A DNA stretch of 64,000 nt from an uncultured Oscillospiraceae bacterium (GCA_910577365.1 CAJTMU010000006.1:1-64000), one strand, 5' to 3'; numbered from the stretch's first letter, positions 16,626 to 25,711 are shown. Translations and numbers: made by a program. The notes: a model not told the origin generated them from the letters alone.

Positions 16626-19600
16626 ATCAGTTGAGCGGGTTGAGCGGATCGGGTATGCCGAGCTTGAGCGAGGCGAAAAATGGTAATTTTTTTACAAGGA
16701 ATTATATTTTGCTTGTGTCGGCGCTGCTGCCCGCTGCTGTTCTTTTTGCGGCATATATTATATTTGGTATCTATCCTTTTGGGGAGAGATCGGTTCTTTC
16801 GCTCGACCTCAACGCGCAGTACGTTTACTACTTTGACTATATGTACGACGTACTGGCGGGGAAGGAGAGCCTTTTTTACTGCTGGAGCAGAAATCTTTCG
16901 GGCGAGTTCGCGGGGATAATCGGCTATTACCTTGCCAGCCCGTTTAACTGGATAGTATGGGCGTTTCCCAGAAAGATGATAACCGAGGGTCTTATGGCTA
17001 TGATGGTAGCCAAGGCAGGCGCGGCGGGGCTTACCTCAGCAATATTGCTGAAAAAGCAGCGCGGATATTCAAACTGCACCGCCGTTACCTTTTCGGTGAT
17101 GTACGCGCTGTGCGGCTTCTTTATCGTGCAAACCATGAACCCCATGTGGCTGGACGGTCTTCTGGGACTGCCGCTGGTCATTATGGGAATAGAGCGCCTG
17201 TGTGAAAAAAAGAGTTTTGCATTGTACGTTTTGTCGCTGTTGTATGTTTTTGTGACAAATTTCTATATCGGCTATATGATAGGGATATTCTCCGCGCTTT
17301 ATTTTGTGTACTTTATTCTTTCAAACCGCTCGGAAAAGATCCGGGGAGCTTCGGTGATAGTGGTGTACGGCTTTTCTTCACTGGCAGCTATTCTGATGTC
17401 CTGCTTTATGATAATGCCGGTTTATATGTCCCTTTCCAACGGTAAATTTGCTTTCAGCACTCCTGACTTTACCCCTGTGGAGAACTTCAATATAGCGGAT
17501 ATTTTCATAAAGTTGTTTCCCGCCACCTATGACACGGTGCGCATGGAGGGATTGCCGATTTTGTACTGCGGAACGCTGGCGCTGGTGATGGCGGCGGCTT
17601 ATTTCGCTTCGCGGAGATTTTCCGCGCGGGAGCGTGTTTCAGGCGGAATACTGATTGGGATTCTTGTGCTGTCAATGTATATCCGACCGATAGATATGCT
17701 GTGGCACGGCGGACAAATGCCGAACTGGCTGCCGTATAGGTACAGCTTTTTTGTAATATTCCTGCTTTGGATCTTTGGAGCACAGGCGTTTGACGGTATA
17801 AAAAAGCTCCGTCCAAGAGCGATAGGCACGGCATTTGTGATTCTTCTGGGAATGCTGCTGTATTCTGACTGCAACGCTGGACACGAATTTTACGACACAA
17901 ATCTTATTATTGTCATTCCGCTGCTTCTGCTTGCGGTAATGAGCATAATGGCGGCAGTGTATAAAAAATTCGGCGGTCATATGTTTGTAAAAGTGACGAT
18001 AACAGTGCTGGTAAGCCTTGAAATGCTGCTTAACACCGCGCTTACCCTGTTTGATATGGACGAGGACATAATTTTTTCGGACAGATCAACCTATCTCGGA
18101 ACAATACCTTATTCCCGAAAAATAACCGATGCCATTCACGAGATGGACGATGGCTTTTACCGTATGGAAAAGACCTATCACCGCTGTGTGAACGATCCGA
18201 TAGCACTGAGAATGTATGGAATGAGCCACAGCTCCAGCACGCTCAATTCAAAAGCTATACAGCTTCTGAAATCCCTTGGCTTTTCCGCAAGGGAGCATTA
18301 TACCCGTTATGATGGCGCAACGATGCTGACGGACGATATTTTCGGAGTAAAATATGTGCTTTCGCAGTATAAATGTTATGTGCCGTATGAAAATAAAGTT
18401 CCGATTGAGAACGAGCTTAACGTTACGGTTTACAAGAATGAGGACGCGCTGGGTATCGCGTATCTTGCTGATAAGGAAATCATTGGCTATAGTTTCAGCG
18501 AGTATTCGCCATTCCTTTCGCAGAATCGTCTGGCTTCAATGTTGACCGGCAATAAGGCGCTGACGGTATTCAGGACGCTGTCCAATTCTTCAGTATCTTT
18601 TGATAGTCATAATATAACCGTCGGAGAAACTACTGATGCTCATTCCAGCTTCCGTAAGATAAACGACGGAGACGCGTGGATATCCTATGACATTACCATG
18701 CCTGAAAGCGGTGCAATTTATATGTACCTCCCGACGGATTATGAGCGGGAAACTCAGCTGTATATAAATGATCAGTATCTTTCAAACTACTACATGAATG
18801 AGAATTACAGCATAGAATATCTGGGTACGTATGATGAGGGCGAAACGTTTAATCTGAGGATAGATCTTCTTCAGGATGCTTTGTATTTCAAGAATCCTCA
18901 GTTTTATTATATTGACAGTGATTCCCTGCAGCGCTTTGTTGATATAATGGGAGAATTTAACGAAGAGACAAGTGTTGAGGTAAATTCACAACAAACCGAG
19001 CTGAATATTGAAGTAAACGCTGAAGAAGACTGTGCACTGTTTACCACTATACCTTATGAGAAGGGGTGGACGGCATATGTTGACGGCGAGGCGGCAGAAA
19101 TAAAGGCTTCGTTGGACGATGCGCTGATTTGTTTGGATATCTCAAAGGGCAGCCATAGCGTAACGCTAAGGTTTTTCCCCGCTGGTCTTGAACTTGGATT
19201 GATTTTCTCATCCAGCGGAGCAATGCTGTTTCTGATAATGCTGCTTATAAGCGCTGAGGTAAAGCGTCATGCCCGAGTTGCTGCAATAAAAAACGGCAAT
19301 GAACCGTCATCGCGCCCCGATATTAAAGAGGATAACGAGGAAATCGTAAGTGAGGATTCCGACAGTGCCGACAGCCCCGAAAATATTAGCTCTTCCGAAG
19401 AAAACGAGGATGGCGAAGAAGACCCGTTCAAGCTGTTTGACGAGTATGAGAGCGATTCTATTGATGAGATAAACGAGGTAATAGAGGATTCATCTGAAGA
19501 TGAATCTTTTAAGACGTCCACTATGATGATATCCGAGGTTAAAAGTATTGACGATGGTAGCGAGTGTAAGGACGATTTGTCGTTGGAAAATCTTCATTCT

Positions 19601-20329
19601 ATTGAAAAAACAGATGCGGAAGGTAATTTTGAACCCTTTGCGGTATTTAACGACATTCCTGCCGAACCGGAAAATAAGCCTTTTCAAGCGGACGATAGTG
19701 TTTCTGCGCGGACAGAGTTTGGAGAAACCCAACCGCCGAAATCCGTAACGAATGAAATAATTTCTTCAACTTTTGCAGCGCCTTTGTCGGAATTTTCAAA
19801 GGAAACTGAATTAGGCGAGGAATATGCGCAAAAGACGGATAACTATATTAAAAATATTGGGAAATCAGATTCCGAGGTGGAGCAGGTCGAGCCTGTTATG
19901 CAGAACGGCGGCGAAGAATTGGTTTATTTTCAAAATCATGCTTTAGAGTCTGCAAAGCAGGTGGAATACGGCGAACCCAATGAACTTGATGATCCTAAGA
20001 CAGAAATGGGAAAAACGTTGCCCAAGCCTGCGCATGATGCTTTCTTGGCATTCAGCAGCTTTATTGACGAAAATTTCGGTGGTAATACCCCAGCAGTTAT
20101 AGCGGAGGTCGCTCAGTCAGATATGCGACAGAATATTCCGGCCGTTATAAAGGAATTGCCTGACGCGCATACAAAGGAACCTGAGGCCATTGAGCCAACA
20201 CACTTTGAGGAGCTGCCAGACGTTACATCATATGATGAGATATCCTATGATGATATTTCCTTTGAAGGAATTTTTGCTGAACCCCCGCCAATTATCCCAG
20301 AAACACCTGACAATCGTGCCAATAACTGA
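16622..20329 (+). CDS. YfhO-like membrane protein with long acidic C-terminal tail
   Basis: A 1235-residue protein. Residues about 28-480 contain a dozen or so hydrophobic segments with an external SLDLNAQYVYYFDYMYD loop early on, as in YfhO-type GT-C glycosyltransferases. Residues about 480-850 form an extracytoplasmic domain (DGFYRMEKTYHR, YEKGWTAYVDGE). A last membrane helix lies at about 856-880. YfhO partners use the undecaprenyl-linked sugar made by the preceding CsbB-like enzyme. The remaining 350 residues are an unusual acidic, Ser/Glu-rich, apparently disordered cytoplasmic tail not typical of the family. ATG 16622 overlaps the preceding TGA. Confidence 0.85.
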   Translation: MNQLSGLSGSGMPSLSEAKNGNFFTRNYILLVSALLPAAVLFAAYIIFGIYPFGERSVLSLDLNAQYVYYFDYMYDVLAGKESLFYCWSRNLSGEFAGIIGYYLASPFNWIVWAFPRKMITEGLMAMMVAKAGAAGLTSAILLKKQRGYSNCTAVTFSVMYALCGFFIVQTMNPMWLDGLLGLPLVIMGIERLCEKKSFALYVLSLLYVFVTNFYIGYMIGIFSALYFVYFILSNRSEKIRGASVIVVYGFSSLAAILMSCFMIMPVYMSLSNGKFAFSTPDFTPVENFNIADIFIKLFPATYDTVRMEGLPILYCGTLALVMAAAYFASRRFSARERVSGGILIGILVLSMYIRPIDMLWHGGQMPNWLPYRYSFFVIFLLWIFGAQAFDGIKKLRPRAIGTAFVILLGMLLYSDCNAGHEFYDTNLIIVIPLLLLAVMSIMAAVYKKFGGHMFVKVTITVLVSLEMLLNTALTLFDMDEDIIFSDRSTYLGTIPYSRKITDAIHEMDDGFYRMEKTYHRCVNDPIALRMYGMSHSSSTLNSKAIQLLKSLGFSAREHYTRYDGATMLTDDIFGVKYVLSQYKCYVPYENKVPIENELNVTVYKNEDALGIAYLADKEIIGYSFSEYSPFLSQNRLASMLTGNKALTVFRTLSNSSVSFDSHNITVGETTDAHSSFRKINDGDAWISYDITMPESGAIYMYLPTDYERETQLYINDQYLSNYYMNENYSIEYLGTYDEGETFNLRIDLLQDALYFKNPQFYYIDSDSLQRFVDIMGEFNEETSVEVNSQQTELNIEVNAEEDCALFTTIPYEKGWTAYVDGEAAEIKASLDDALICLDISKGSHSVTLRFFPAGLELGLIFSSSGAMLFLIMLLISAEVKRHARVAAIKNGNEPSSRPDIKEDNEEIVSEDSDSADSPENISSSEENEDGEEDPFKLFDEYESDSIDEINEVIEDSSEDESFKTSTMMISEVKSIDDGSECKDDLSLENLHSIEKTDAEGNFEPFAVFNDIPAEPENKPFQADDSVSARTEFGETQPPKSVTNEIISSTFAAPLSEFSKETELGEEYAQKTDNYIKNIGKSDSEVEQVEPVMQNGGEELVYFQNHALESAKQVEYGEPNELDDPKTEMGKTLPKPAHDAFLAFSSFIDENFGGNTPAVIAEVAQSDMRQNIPAVIKELPDAHTKEPEAIEPTHFEELPDVTSYDEISYDDISFEGIFAEPPPIIPETPDNRANN

Positions 20330-20338
20330 TTATAAACG

Positions 20339-20371
20339 AAAAGCCGCCCTGTTGATTTGGGCGGCTTTTCT
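20339..20371 (+). terminator. Terminator of the glycosylation operon
   Basis: AAAAGCCGCCC (20339-20349) pairs with GGGCGGCTTTT (20359-20369); the stem ends in T residues. Confidence 0.85.
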
Positions 20372-20421
20372 ATGTTTTCGGAAACTTTTCGGAAATTTTT
20401 GCTTAAAAATACAAAAAGCTC

Positions 20422-20450
20422 TTGACAAACCCAGCTTTTTTTGATATAAT
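20422..20450 (+). promoter_or_regulatory. tRNA-Lys promoter
   Basis: TTGACA (20422-20427), 17 bases, TATAAT (20445-20450). Confidence 0.85.
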
Positions 20451-20508
20451 ATTAACGTTGCATATGTGACGAATCGAATATAAGTGACTCGCTAAATGTA
20501 ATGTTTGT

Positions 20509-20584
20509 GATCCACTAGCTCAGGCGGTAGAGCACCTGACTTTTAATCAGGGTGTCCCGGGTTCGATTCCCGGGTGGATCACCA
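20509..20584 (+). tRNA. tRNA-Lys (anticodon TTT)
   Basis: Full cloverleaf: acceptor GATCCAC/GTGGATC, D-arm GCTC...GAGC, anticodon stem CCTGA/TCAGG with loop CTTTTAA, T-arm CCGGG TTCGATT CCCGG, and encoded CCA at 20582-20584. Confidence 0.97.
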
Positions 20585-20590
20585 TAAAAC

Positions 20591-20637
20591 AGCGCCGTAA
20601 AGCCGTTTTTTGAATGTGCTTGCGGCGCTCTTTTATT
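20591..20637 (+). terminator. tRNA-Lys terminator
   Basis: AGCGCCGTAA pairs with TTGCGGCGCT (20620-20629), followed by CTTTTATT. Confidence 0.75.
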
Positions 20638-20669
20638 GCGCTCGCGGGCATTTTTTACATGACCCTTGA

Positions 20670-20682
20670 AATCAGGGTGTCC
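20670..20682 (+). repeat. att-like copy of the tRNA-Lys anticodon-arm sequence
   Basis: AATCAGGGTGTCC here repeats 20545-20557 inside tRNA-Lys, with partly matching flanks (CTTGA before, CGGG after). It lies between the tRNA and an integrase remnant, as expected for a relic attachment site. Confidence 0.45.
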
Positions 20683-20714
20683 TCGGGAAAACTTGTTGAA
20701 AAAAATTGTGCAAA

Positions 20715-20870
20715 TTACACAATCTTATGCTTGAGGTTGTCTACATGGGAATTGTGCCGCGCTCTGATGAGCGAGTAGTTGCTTGAGAGATGTAAATAAA
20801 TCTGAGTGATGGAAATGCTGGAGTGTCCCAGCAGGCAGCGAAGCATTTCAGCACATATACAGATGTCAGT
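20715..20870 (-). pseudogene. Tyrosine recombinase C-terminal remnant
   Basis: On the minus strand an open stretch of 51 codons reads TDICICAEMLRCLLGHSS, then ISITQIYLHLSSNY, ending before a TAA at 20717-20715. This is the C-terminal core of an XerC/phage-type integrase: the LGHSS box with conserved His and the nucleophile Tyr in QIYLH. The catalytic HxxR and everything N-terminal are gone; upstream in frame is TGA. It lies next to tRNA-Lys and a short copy of tRNA sequence, indicating an excised or decayed integrative element. Too short to be functional. Confidence 0.7.
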
Positions 20871-20984
20871 TCACTGTGCGCAGATATCTTTTTTCGGTAT
20901 TTTTGCGGGGTTTCAACATTAAATTGAGCTTGTAAATAATTTTTAAAATTTTTTCTCTAATACAAACATATTGCTTTAAAAATA

Positions 20985-21014
20985 TTGTAAATGATATTCT
21001 AATTATGTTATAAT
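20985..21014 (+). promoter_or_regulatory. Possible promoter of the gene at 21092
   Basis: TTGTAA (20985-20990), 18 bases, TATAAT (21009-21014), in an AT-rich 200-base stretch. Confidence 0.45.
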
Positions 21015-21091
21015 AAATATATGTAAAGATGGCTTTATTGTAAAACACTTATAAATAGGCAACTTTGACTTTAAAAAGGAGGATTGTAATA

Positions 21092-22177
21092 ATGACATTA
21101 TCGGAGAAATTTAGCTGGTATTTTAGAGATGAAAGTGCTTCATTAAAGACACCAGAAGAAAGATATTGTTATATTACCGAATGGGCACTGCGCGCAAGAA
21201 ACACAAACCCGGGAGTTTTTGACGAGCTGACTGAATGGATTTTAAAAAGCGGCGAATGGAGCGAAAGCGAAATAAGAGAAAACGAAAAATACTTTTTTGG
21301 TATAATCAAATGTTTTTCTGAGCAAAACAAGGTGCTCAGAGCTGAATTGACCGAGCTTGTGCCATATGGTGTAGTAAACGCTTCGGTGTTCGACGCGCTG
21401 AATCGTTTTGATGATGAATTAACAGGCAACACTCATGTGGATTGCTTAAAGGAAACGGTAGCGAGAGTTTTCGGTGATTTTACCGCGCTGTATGATCCAG
21501 AAATTAGAGTTGAATTTGCAGGTGGAAATACGGGAGCGGAAGGAGTAAACAGTGTAGACATATTCGGCTATATCAATTTTCTTAAGGACTGTGATGCTTC
21601 GGTGCAGTGGACTCTTTTTATGCCCGGACTTACGGAATCTCAGCAGCTTGAAAACGGCATTAAGGTAGAAAGCTTTGAATATATAAGGCTTCCCGCAATC
21701 CGCTTTATTGGACTGGAAAAAGATATGTCGGAAAACGTCGGGGAACTGCATGATTTAATACGAACGCTTGATTCCATGTACAAATACTGTTGCGGCTTCG
21801 ACCATGATATGATCCTGTTTCATCACTTTGGAAAAGGTGTCGATGTTGAGCGGTGTCATGGAGTGTGGGGACGTTTTTTCAAGCAAGACACGCCCGTTCC
21901 TGAGGGTATGACGCATATCGACTTTATTATTAAGCATAATGGCATTACCGGAGCGCCGTACATATCTCAGTTTGCGTTCGCTAAATTTTCGGGGGACACG
22001 GATTCTATGCACCGTCAGGAAGGCTTTGACAGTGACGCAATGTATGATATAACACGTAATATTATTCTCGGTCAGAACGTTGCTATTCCCTATCCGAATA
22101 AGTATTGGACAGCGGAAGTATACCTTGATGGATTTGGCAGGGACAGCACTGCTTACTTGTTCAGCACTGAAAAATAG
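21092..22177 (+). CDS. Soluble protein, possible GyrI-like ligand-binding domain
   Basis: A 361-residue cytoplasmic protein without signal peptide or membrane segment. The N-terminal 130 residues are helical and acidic (SEKFSWYFRDE...). The C-terminal half (YIRLPAIRFIGLEKDMSEN, GVWGRFFKQDTPVPEG) has the spacing of GyrI-like/AraC effector-binding domains, but I see no helix-turn-helix. The start at ATG 21092 follows AAAAAGGAGGATTGTAAT; an earlier in-frame ATG at 21065 precedes the ribosome site. Monocistronic, followed by two family-1 repeats. Function unknown. Confidence 0.65.
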   Translation: MTLSEKFSWYFRDESASLKTPEERYCYITEWALRARNTNPGVFDELTEWILKSGEWSESEIRENEKYFFGIIKCFSEQNKVLRAELTELVPYGVVNASVFDALNRFDDELTGNTHVDCLKETVARVFGDFTALYDPEIRVEFAGGNTGAEGVNSVDIFGYINFLKDCDASVQWTLFMPGLTESQQLENGIKVESFEYIRLPAIRFIGLEKDMSENVGELHDLIRTLDSMYKYCCGFDHDMILFHHFGKGVDVERCHGVWGRFFKQDTPVPEGMTHIDFIIKHNGITGAPYISQFAFAKFSGDTDSMHRQEGFDSDAMYDITRNIILGQNVAIPYPNKYWTAEVYLDGFGRDSTAYLFSTEK

Positions 22178-22196
22178 AATTTAAAATGACCCGCAA

Positions 22197-22320
22197 TATT
22201 AAATGTTGGCATAGGAAATTTTTGAGAGAGCCTAAGACAGCAATACGAAGCGGAGTGTTGCTGTTTTAGGCGGGTCAATAAAATTTCAAATTTAAATAAG
22301 TTAGCTTAGATAAACATTTT
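22197..22320 (+). repeat. Family-1 nested inverted repeat, copy B
   Basis: Outer arms AATGTT (22202-22207) and AACATT (22313-22318). The central stem GCCTAAGACAGCAA (22230-22243) pairs with TTGCTGTTTTAGGC (22258-22271) by one G-T wobble. Loop contains CGAAGC. Followed by TATATAGGCTG and a weak hairpin, as in copy C. Confidence 0.8.
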
Positions 22321-22375
22321 CTATATAGGCTGAAATTATCGGTTTACGATTATTTCAGTTTGTGTATAAGGTTAT

Positions 22376-22502
22376 TGCAATGCAATGTTAACGCAGAAAA
22401 TTTTTGAAAGAGCCTAAGACAGCAATACGAAGCGGAGTAATGCTGTCTTAGACGGGTCGAAAAAATTTCAAATTTAAATAAGTTAGCTCAGATAAACATT
22501 TT
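22376..22502 (+). repeat. Family-1 nested inverted repeat, copy C
   Basis: Tandem neighbour of copy B, about 55 bases on. Arms AATGTT (22384-22389) and AACATT (22495-22500). Stem GCCTAAGACAGCA pairs with TGCTGTCTTAGAC. Loop CGAAGCGG. Confidence 0.8.
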
Positions 22503-22516
22503 CTATATAGGCTGTA

Positions 22517-22542
22517 ATTACCGGTTTACGGTAATTTTTTTA
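22517..22542 (+). terminator. Terminator after repeat copy C
   Basis: ATTACCG (22517-22523), GTTTA loop, CGGTAAT (22529-22535), TTTTTTTATT. Confidence 0.75.
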
Positions 22543-22601
22543 TTGTAGCTTTAATTAAGATCAGCCATCTGCTGAGCCGATGATCTTGACACCAATAATT
22601 T

Positions 22602-24560
22602 TCAGCACAGCAGTTTTCCGATTTGGAACACTGCCAGCGCGGCAGCGTAAGCAACGGCAGTCTCATAACCGACCGCGAGTATAGCTTGTTTTAGTCCAAG
22701 TTCCTTTTTCATGGCGGCAAATGCCGCGGTGCAGGGCATATACAACAGTGAGAACACCAGAAAAGATATCGCAGAAAGGGGTGTGAACTTTTCTGACATA
22801 TTCACGCCCAGCACTGATAGAGTGCTGACGACGGATTCTTTCGCGGTAACTCCCGTTATAAGTGCGGCGCAGATGCGCCAATCTCCGAATCCAAGCGGGG
22901 CGAATATCGGCGCGGCAAACATGCCGAGTGTCGCGAGAATACTTTCACCGCTGTCTGAAACAAGCTTGAAGCGCACATCAAAGCTTTCCAAAAGCCATAT
23001 CAACACGCTTGACAGCAGTATCACCGTAAATGCCCTCACTGCGAAATCCTTGGCTTTCTCCCACATCAGCAGAAGTACGCTCCTCGGAGATGGCATGCGG
23101 TAAGGTGGAAGCTCCATTATAAAGCCGCCCGCGTCCTTTTTCATTATAAACCCTGTGAGCGCCGCCGCACCTATTCCCAGCAGATACAGTCCCACAATTA
23201 TAGCCCCGCCGTGCTTCGGAAACACCGCGGCGGTGACCACCGCGTAAACCGGAAGCCTTGCTCCGCAGGACATAAAAGGAGTAATCAATATAGTCAGCCA
23301 TCGCGTTCGCTTATCGGGAATGGTTTTAGTGGACATTATTGCTGGTACACTGCACCCGAAGCCCAATAGAAGTGGAACAAAGGAGCGCCCAGACAGCCCG
23401 ATACTCCGCAGCGGAGCGTCCAGCATAAACGCCGCCCGCGACATATAGCCGCTGTCCTCCAGCAGCGACAGAAAGAAGAAAAGCATCGTTATGGTTGGCA
23501 GAAATGAAAGAACGCTCCCTACTCCCGCACAAATTCCGTCGGTTATCAGGCTTTTTAGCCACGGGACTGTGCCTGTTTCTTCCAACAGTTTGCTCAGCGC
23601 GTCTATGCCAAATCCAAAAAACTGTTCCGTCAATTCTTTTAGCGGAGCGCCTATAACGGAAAACGTAAGCAGGAAAATTAGAAGCATAATGCTGATAAAA
23701 ATCGGTATTCCCCAGACCCTGTGGGTCAGCAGATCATCAATGCGTTCAGAGCGCCGTTTTTCTTTTCCCTTGCCTTTGACAATAAATTCCGTGCAGATCC
23801 GCTCTATAAAGCCGTAACGCATATCCGCGACCGCCTCTGCGCAGTCGCCGCAAAGAAGCTCCATATCATCCCTGAAAATCCTTACTTGCTCAGCTTCACT
23901 TTTAGTAAGCCCGACAGCGTGCGCCGCTTCGCTTACATTTCCTTCCGCAAGCAGAACGGCGGCATAGCGCGGCGGCAGCAGGGTCTTGGGTGACACTATA
24001 TTTTCTATCTCTTCAAGAATTACTGCTGCGGCACTTTTGGGGTAGCATATTTTAGCAGGATTTTTTCCCGATGTGTTTCTCACCGTTTTTAAAAGGCAGT
24101 CTATCCCCTCATTTTTTGAGGCGGATATGGGAATACATGGGATACCCAGTCGTGCGGACATCAGCTCAAAATTGACGCTGCCGCCCTCTGCTGTCAGCTC
24201 GTCCATCATGTTGAAAGCTGCTATCATGGGAATACCAAGCTCCGCAAGCTGTAAAGTTAAATAAAGACCACGCTCGGGAGCGCCCGCATCTATAACGTTG
24301 AGGATAACGTCGGGGTGTTCCCCGAGCAAATAGTCGCGCGCCGTGACTTCCTCGGGTGAGTAGGGGTAAAGCGAGTATATCCCGGGCAGGTCAATCACGG
24401 CAATATCATTAAAACCTTTGACCAGACCGCTTTTCCGCTCCACTGTTACCCCGGGAAAATTTCCGACGTGCTGTCGGCTTCCAGTAAGCAGATTAAATAG
24501 AGTTGTTTTCCCGCAGTTGGGATTTCCCGCAAGCGCAACTGTCATACACATTTTCTCCAT
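22602..24560 (-). CDS. feoB: Ferrous iron transport protein B
   Basis: A 652-residue FeoB, a GTPase-gated Fe(II) importer of the inner membrane. The N-terminal G domain has G1 GNPNCGKTT (12-20), the switch HVGNFPGVTVE, G3 DLPG, G4 NMMDE and SASKNEG. Two gate-type membrane halves follow (GRSFVPLLLGFGCSVPAIM and later VTAKESVVSTLSVLGVN). No feoA is adjacent. The first ATG (24560) has only GGAAG upstream; the third in-frame ATG (24545) has GGAG at better distance and starts M-T-V-A-L-A-G, so the true start may be five codons later. Confidence 0.95.
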   Translation of the reverse strand: MEKMCMTVALAGNPNCGKTTLFNLLTGSRQHVGNFPGVTVERKSGLVKGFNDIAVIDLPGIYSLYPYSPEEVTARDYLLGEHPDVILNVIDAGAPERGLYLTLQLAELGIPMIAAFNMMDELTAEGGSVNFELMSARLGIPCIPISASKNEGIDCLLKTVRNTSGKNPAKICYPKSAAAVILEEIENIVSPKTLLPPRYAAVLLAEGNVSEAAHAVGLTKSEAEQVRIFRDDMELLCGDCAEAVADMRYGFIERICTEFIVKGKGKEKRRSERIDDLLTHRVWGIPIFISIMLLIFLLTFSVIGAPLKELTEQFFGFGIDALSKLLEETGTVPWLKSLITDGICAGVGSVLSFLPTITMLFFFLSLLEDSGYMSRAAFMLDAPLRSIGLSGRSFVPLLLGFGCSVPAIMSTKTIPDKRTRWLTILITPFMSCGARLPVYAVVTAAVFPKHGGAIIVGLYLLGIGAAALTGFIMKKDAGGFIMELPPYRMPSPRSVLLLMWEKAKDFAVRAFTVILLSSVLIWLLESFDVRFKLVSDSGESILATLGMFAAPIFAPLGFGDWRICAALITGVTAKESVVSTLSVLGVNMSEKFTPLSAISFLVFSLLYMPCTAAFAAMKKELGLKQAILAVGYETAVAYAAALAVFQIGKLLC

Positions 24561-24642
24561 AATAATACTTCCGAACAGGCTCTTTTTAATATATATTGTC
24601 CGCCCAAGAAAATATGACGAATAAAAAATTTTGCAAAACCAC

Positions 24643-24672
24643 TTGACAAAATTGGTCAGCTTGTGCTATAAT
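24643..24672 (+). promoter_or_regulatory. Promoter of the sigma-like gene
   Basis: TTGACA (24643-24648), 18 bases, TATAAT (24667-24672), giving a leader of about 195 bases. Confidence 0.75.
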
Positions 24673-24872
24673 TGTTCATGAGATAACGGACTTGTGAACG
24701 CATAAAATTAAAATAAAAAGACATATAAAGATGAGCAAAACTCGTTTTTTCGTATACGCAAACACGTTATATGGTATTTTTGTGGGTTTGACCAAGTCAT
24801 ATAAAGTAGTTTTGTCTTGCGGAATTTATATCTTGCACATCTCTGAAAGCCATATAATCAAGGAGGTGGGGT

Positions 24873-25406
24873 ATGGCGGACTTTTATGAAAAGTTAAAGT
24901 TGGCGAGGGTCTGCGAATTGGAAATAGGCGTTCAGCTTGAGCATATAGAGCGGTTGCACAGGATAGTCGAAAGAGCGGCGGGCGGTTCCGCGGAGTACGC
25001 AGGCAGCGTTGCGGAAAAGTTGGCGGCATTGGAACGGGAGCTTAACGAACAAATAGACAAAACGGTAGACGCCAAGCGCGGTGCACTGGTATATTTAAGC
25101 TCGCTTGGCGGCGAGGAGCGGGCGGTAATGGAAAGCTATTTTTTTCTCGGAAAGGACTGGGCAAGGATTGCCGTTGATCTTTCCATGTCTGAGCGCAGGG
25201 TTTTTCTGCTGAGAAAAAGCGCTATGAACAAACTTGAAAAGCTGTACGGGGAGCCAACGGAGGGCGGCGGGCAACATAAAACAGTCAGATCTGGGCATGC
25301 GGAGCTGCATTCGGAAAGCATCGGAAAACCGACAGGAGGGAAATTTTCTACGGCGGCATCCTCAAAACGCGCCCACATGAACGATTTAAATATGAGAGTG
25401 CCTTAA
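24873..25406 (+). CDS. Sigma-70 region 4-like protein (DUF1492-like)
   Basis: A 177-residue protein. Residues 1-75 are a charged helical coiled-coil-like segment (YEKLKLARVCELEIGVQLEHI...). Residues about 85-128 (LGGEERAVMESYFFLGKDW, then ARIAVDLSMSERRVFLLRKS) match the helix-turn-helix of sigma region 4, as in phage-type DUF1492/ArpU-like regulators. A basic, low-complexity tail of about 45 residues follows. AAGGAGGTGGGGT precedes ATG. A 52-codon frame (24731-24889) overlaps its start and includes its ribosome site. It may be a relic of a mobile element. Confidence 0.65.
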   Translation: MADFYEKLKLARVCELEIGVQLEHIERLHRIVERAAGGSAEYAGSVAEKLAALERELNEQIDKTVDAKRGALVYLSSLGGEERAVMESYFFLGKDWARIAVDLSMSERRVFLLRKSAMNKLEKLYGEPTEGGGQHKTVRSGHAELHSESIGKPTGGKFSTAASSKRAHMNDLNMRVP

Positions 25407-25423
25407 TAAGAAAAATTTATAGG

Positions 25424-25552
25424 AACGCAATGTTGGCGCAGAAAATTTTTCACAAGAGTCTGACGCGGTACACTCCACGAAGCAGAGTGTACCGCGTCAG
25501 ACGGTTTGCGGAAAATTTCAAATTTAAATAAAACTGCCCTGATCAACATTTT
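25424..25552 (+). repeat. Family-1 nested inverted repeat, copy D
   Basis: Arms AATGTT (25429-25434) and AACATT (25545-25550). The central stem is a perfect 18 bp: GTCTGACGCGGTACACTC (25458-25475) with 25485-25502, around the 9-base loop CACGAAGCA. The stem sequence is unrelated to copies B/C but the flanks and loop motif are the same. A GC hairpin (ATCCCGCCC...GGGCGGGAT, 25565-25588) follows. Confidence 0.8.
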
Positions 25553-25711
25553 TATATAGACTAAATCCCGCCCTATAATGGGCGGGATAGCAATATTAAA
25601 TATTCGTGTATGCGATATCGCCGCTAAGGCGTTTCCGCAGTTCCTATGCATGATTTAAGCAAATCGCAACGTTCAACATATAAAACATCTCTGGACTGTA
25701 ACGATATTAAA

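Noticed and set aside
22197..22502. Tandem repeat copies B and C as a two-unit CRISPR
   Set aside because: Each unit is a nested inverted repeat followed by a terminator; no short regular spacers and no cas genes.
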